64,000 nucleotides of DNA, from the NCBI RefSeq assembly GCF_019175285.1, contig NC_056524.1, positions 226,317,156 through 226,381,155 on the forward strand, given 5' to 3'. Each line of letters starts with the position of its first letter. Positions within the stretch are counted from its first letter, which is position 1. The stretch is from Sceloporus undulatus. Lineage: Eukaryota > Chordata > Lepidosauria > Squamata > Phrynosomatidae. Of the stretch, positions 21,407 to 64,000 are shown piece by piece. The position numbers were made by a program, and so were the translations under genes. A model generated the notes under the pieces. It had not been told where the DNA came from and ran no database searches. It saw only the letters and a program-made list of their open reading frames with translations.

Positions 21407-21841
21407 CAGGGGTAGGCAAGCTTTTTGAGCTGGGGGCCGGATTGCTGTCCCTCAGACAACTGGGGGGCCGAAGCCAAAAATTAAATAATTAAATATTTTT
21501 TGTAAAAATTAATTAATTAAATAAACCAGGACAAATGTAGGACAAAATTTTCAAATGGAGGACACTTTTTTTTTATAAAAAATGGAGGACATGCAAAAAA
21601 ATTTGCTGATTTAAAAAAATGTTAATATAAATGCATGTTTCAGAGGCTTCTATAGACAATTGCCCCCCTTGCCCGCCGCTTGCCCCCCCTTGCCCGCCTC
21701 CTCCTGATAGGCCAAAGGCTCCACGCCTCACGCGAGAGGCCAAAGGCTCCAGCGGCAATCAGCGGCAGGACCAGCCGGGGGCCGGTCCTAAGGCCTTGCC
21801 GGGCCACATCCGGCCCGCGGGCCGCAGGTTGCCTACCCCTG
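21407..21841. mobile_element. hAT-type MITE with 8-bp target duplication
   Basis: Ends are CAGGGGTAGGCAA and TTGCCTACCCCTG (inverted). ATGTAGAC flanks both sides (21399-21406 and 21842-21849). The interior has two GC-rich ends around an AT-rich core and no transposase. Confidence 0.88.
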
Positions 21842-21849
21842 ATGTAGAC

Positions 21850-22910
21850 TAAGCAAATGTAACCTTCCAAACTCTTGAGATCAGAGCTATTTACTGTACC
21901 TAGTCTAGCCATGAAAGAATGGAGAAGCAAAGTTGTCTTATGAGATCATATGGAGTAAAATTATTAAAAAGTAAAGAGTCAGTGAATGTTTTTATTGCAA
22001 GAACACTCTGATAGAAGACTTAAGATACTTTTGTGTGGACCAGGGAATGTAACCTGCGTTTGTATTATCTAGATGATGCCATTTCCTTGGGCAAAACAAG
22101 TAAGCCAGATCAATAAGATACCTTTCAGTATTGAGAAAACATGTTCCAATTATAAAATATTTTATCTAAAGAACTGAATGACAGATGTGCAGCTACATCA
22201 GAATATATACTTTTGCTTGGGTAACTACTTTTAAAAGCAAAAGCATGAAAATGTTTGGACAAACGTACCTAGTATAACATCATATTGATGTTTGCAAGAG
22301 TTGGCAGAACAGCATTGGTTTTCCTTCCATTTCCCCTTGAATCTAGTGCAATGTGAACTTAAAGGGTAGTAGACTCTCAAAAGAAATCAACTTCAGCAAA
22401 AAGCCATTATAAGCATAGTGTGACAATAGGGATGTACAATCATTTTAATAGCTTGACGAAAAAACTGAAAGAGTGTCATTCATTTCAGTTACAAAAACAA
22501 ATGGGAATTCAAACTAAAGAATTCCAAATGTAAAATCCACTATTGACTCATTAATTTGATTTGCATTTGATTAGTTTCTAATGTTATGAAAAGCTGCAAT
22601 ATATTATAACAGCCCAGAGAGGTATAGAAAAGAGACTGAATATACACAAGTGAAAATAAGGTCTACAAAATAGTTTCTGCAAGTTGACAGGTCTAATTTT
22701 TTGAAGGGGTAGAATGCTTGAAAAGGCCAAGCCAATAAGAAATAACATGAATGATACAAGCAAGAGGAGAGAGATAATTGTAACTTAAATTCAAATGTAT
22801 GATATGTTGCCTATCAAGGTTTAACCTTTTTATGGATTGTAGATCCTCAACTTGATAGTAGATCAAACAAAGAATTACATCCATCCATACAGAGTGCACT
22901 TCTAAGTAGG
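21850..22910. other. Spacer without recognised feature
   Basis: AT-rich, no exon seen. Confidence 0.45.
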
Positions 22911-22911
22911 A

Positions 22912-23022
22912 CTGGAGATGTGTGACCCTCCAGATATTGCATGGACAACAATTCTCATCCCTTACCATATGGTATGATAGCTGAGGGTGATGGGAGACAT
23001 AGAAGGCCACAAGTTGCCCACC
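22912..23022. mobile_element. Fold-back MITE remnant
   Basis: gaccctccagatattgcatg faces gatgggagacatagaaggcc around ttaccatatggta. Diverged relative of 1556-1690. Confidence 0.4.
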
Positions 23023-23099
23023 GAGAAACATTCACACATACCTTTGACAAAATCGTCTTTAATGGAATCCCTGTTTAAAATCAATGTTTTGATCCAAAG

Positions 23100-24318
23100 G
23101 TAACTTGATATATAATTACTTTTATTCAATCATCACCAAAACTAAGAACTACCAGTGTTCTTTGGCAAGCAAGCAGTAGTTAGAAGTCCATCTTGCCTCT
23201 GTTTTAAAACATTTCATGTTACATCTTCAACCAGCAGCTCCTATTGCACTTTTAATTTGAATTGCTCATGTATTAAGCACCTTTAGTATGGTACCACATC
23301 TTATAAATTAAAATAAATCCAGTTTTCTCCAGGCTGAACACAGACTTGGACAAGACAAACAATATCACTACAGGTAATTTAGGAACACTGTCAATAATAG
23401 ACCTGACCCCAATTTGGAGTTCTTTTTTTTAAAAAAAAAAATGGTTGCATTTTAACATAATTTAAAATGAAATCACACATCTTTGACATACAATTTTCTT
23501 GTTTTGTGATGTAGCTGCCTGGTAAGTGTTCAAGCATAGGTTTTCCATTTACTTACATTAAACAGTGTTTGTGAACTATACAAATTGTTATGGATGTCAC
23601 TGGAAAACCATCTGGACAACTCTTCATGGAAGCTTCTAAAGAAAAGGCAAGGTTCAATAATTCACAAAGACAGTCCACTCCATGGGCAAATTTTTCAACA
23701 GCTCAAGGTTGTTCCCAAATTATAGACAAATTCTAAACACATTTACACCAGCATTGAGAACTTGAGCAAAATTATCTTTTTTAAAAAAATTAATTTCCCA
23801 TTTATGAAGTATAGAAATATCTGTTCTTCTGGTAGCAGTTCAAGACAATAAGCAGTTTCTGGCTATACAATAATCTGGCAGTTGTTATTTACAGTAGAAC
23901 AAATATGTCAATGCCAGTAAAAAAATGTATATACACAAGCACACACACAATGTTCACTTGAAGACTTGAAAGACATCCAAAAACCTCTGACATTGTTTTG
24001 CAATCAGTTCAAGATGTCTCTAACAATTCAAAGTTAGAGTATGCCACCTAAACTTTTTTTTAAAAAATCCCCAATATTTACAGTTTCTCAGTGTATCAAA
24101 ATAATAATATAAAAGCTTAGTAATAGCTTTTTGCGTGCAAAGTCAGCAGAAGTGATTATTGAGAACGTCTGCTAATTTTACAAAATCTCATCAAAGCATT
24201 CCAAAACAGAGTGCAAAATAATCAGGAAATGCTCAAGCAATTTCCTCAGGTCTGTTGTCTCCCTTTTAATACTTTACTGTCAGGGTAACATTAAGCTTAG
24301 TGCAAATTCATAAACCAT
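23100..24318 (-). other. Probable PIK3CB 3' UTR
   Basis: AT-rich sequence with no coding potential follows the PIK3CB stop codon. On the minus strand an AATAAA signal lies at 23126-23121, about 1.2 kb after the stop, so the transcript may end near 23100. No repeat family was recognised in it, which fits a maintained UTR. The end point is inferred. Confidence 0.5.
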
Positions 24319-62914
<38,596 letters not shown>

Positions 62915-64000
62915 CTGCAAAAAAAATGAGATGGAGATTTTTAAAAAGTATATTCTGATAATACTGGAATTAAAAATAATGAACTGTTATCATTGTTATC
63001 TTCCTTACAGTTTGAATAATCATGCAACACCCCAACACCAACCACACATACTTCTTTTCACACTCCATGTCTGCTATATGCACTATAAACAGTAATGCCT
63101 TTACATTTTGCTGTGGATGGATTATTGCTTTTGCCTCACATTGTCCCTACAAAGACAGAACACATAATCCAGCATGAGCACAGATTCTGCTTTAGAAAAC
63201 TCAATGCACTAATGATAAACTGTGACAGTTGTAAATGACTTCAAGGACAAGAATGTCACCTCTGAAGCAGTTTTTCCCCTGAAAATCAGATTTATGCTGC
63301 CCCGAACTAAGCACTTCATTTTAACCTGGTGGACATATGTCTCTTATATATCTCTTATATGTTACCATTTGGTAATAATCAAAACAATCTTTCATGGATT
63401 CAAAACTGTAATACTTTTGTTTTATCATGTCTTAACAAAAGGGGAATAGATATGGGTGGCAGTTTGACCCAAAGGCCACACTGGTTTCCAAGGAGGAAGA
63501 TGGTTCTTGCCTAATTCTTAAACTGGTATCAAGTATGATTTTAGCTTTTAAATTGGGTAAGAGTAGCACAGCAACAATTCTGAAACTGGGATGACTTGCA
63601 TACAGTATTAACCTGTCCTTTGTTAATTTGGGTGCCCCGTGTCAAAGCAGAATCTGATATGATTCTGTTCTGGCCCTTCTCCAGCTCACTGATAAGAAAT
63701 ACTACATAACCTTCAGTATTCATTTAGGTCAGCTCCTCTTCTTCCCTAAGGAACAATCCTGAGACTGGTCTTGATTCCTTCATTCTCAAAACCAGCCAAT
63801 TTAAGGAACATGTTACACTACTATGAAATGGAATGTTAATTTTCCAAAGTATATTAAAAACCGATTGCTCTTTAGCTCTGAATTGTTATTCAAATGAGCT
63901 ATTAGTACTGCTTTTTTATTCTTTCAAAATATAAAAATACTTCTGCCTCCTATCTATGTCAGTTACTCTCAACGAGACCCCATGGCTCTGTCAAGGCCAT
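62915..64000. other. PIK3CB intron to window edge
   Basis: No further exon recognised on the minus strand, so the next upstream PIK3CB exon lies beyond 64000. A repeated 'tctcttatatatctcttata' patch lies near 63341-63361. Confidence 0.45.

Overview
The window is vertebrate nuclear DNA, most likely from a squamate reptile (a lizard). The main evidence is one split host gene on the minus strand, PIK3CB (class IA phosphoinositide 3-kinase catalytic subunit p110beta). It is embedded in a repeat mix typical of squamates: CR1 and L2 LINEs, tRNA-derived SINEs with CORE-like and Sauria-like sequence, PIF/Harbinger, Tc1/mariner, Tigger-like and hAT elements, and many fold-back MITEs. The species assignment is inference.

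Layout. Positions 1-12600 are intergenic: LINE fragments at the left edge, a Harbinger fragment (3250-4052), a GC-richer promoter-like stretch (6200-6930), SINE pieces and MITEs. At 12660-17257 I propose an unrecognised plus-strand gene. It has two phase-compatible exons (12660-12844 and 16471-16819), a consensus donor, a strong acceptor, a Cys/His-rich C-terminus and a polyadenylation signal. Positions 17400-23000 are repeats and unique spacer. PIK3CB occupies 24319-62914 on the minus strand. Thirteen coding exons, all with GT-AG junctions and continuous phase, encode the last 561 residues: the end of the C2-helical linker, the helical domain and the whole kinase domain to the stop codon. The exons for the N-terminal half lie beyond the right edge. 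The candidate gene and PIK3CB converge tail to tail.

The PIK3CB introns hold most of the transposons. The largest is a near full-length L2 LINE (46258-50312). Its reverse transcriptase is interrupted by a 254-bp TA-target MITE inserted inside the tyrosine codon of the YADD catalytic motif. Other items are a fold-back MITE family with 3-bp target duplications (four copies), a 359-bp near-perfect palindrome (58200-58558), a Tc1-like remnant (51475-52122), an L1-like insertion with a 22-bp target duplication (55900-56427) and an 89-bp minisatellite (33888-34243). A 10-N assembly gap lies at 61995-62004.

No retrovirus-like or LTR element, CRISPR array, rRNA gene or free-standing tRNA gene was recognised. 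Family identifications rest on remembered protein and repeat sequences, not on a search.
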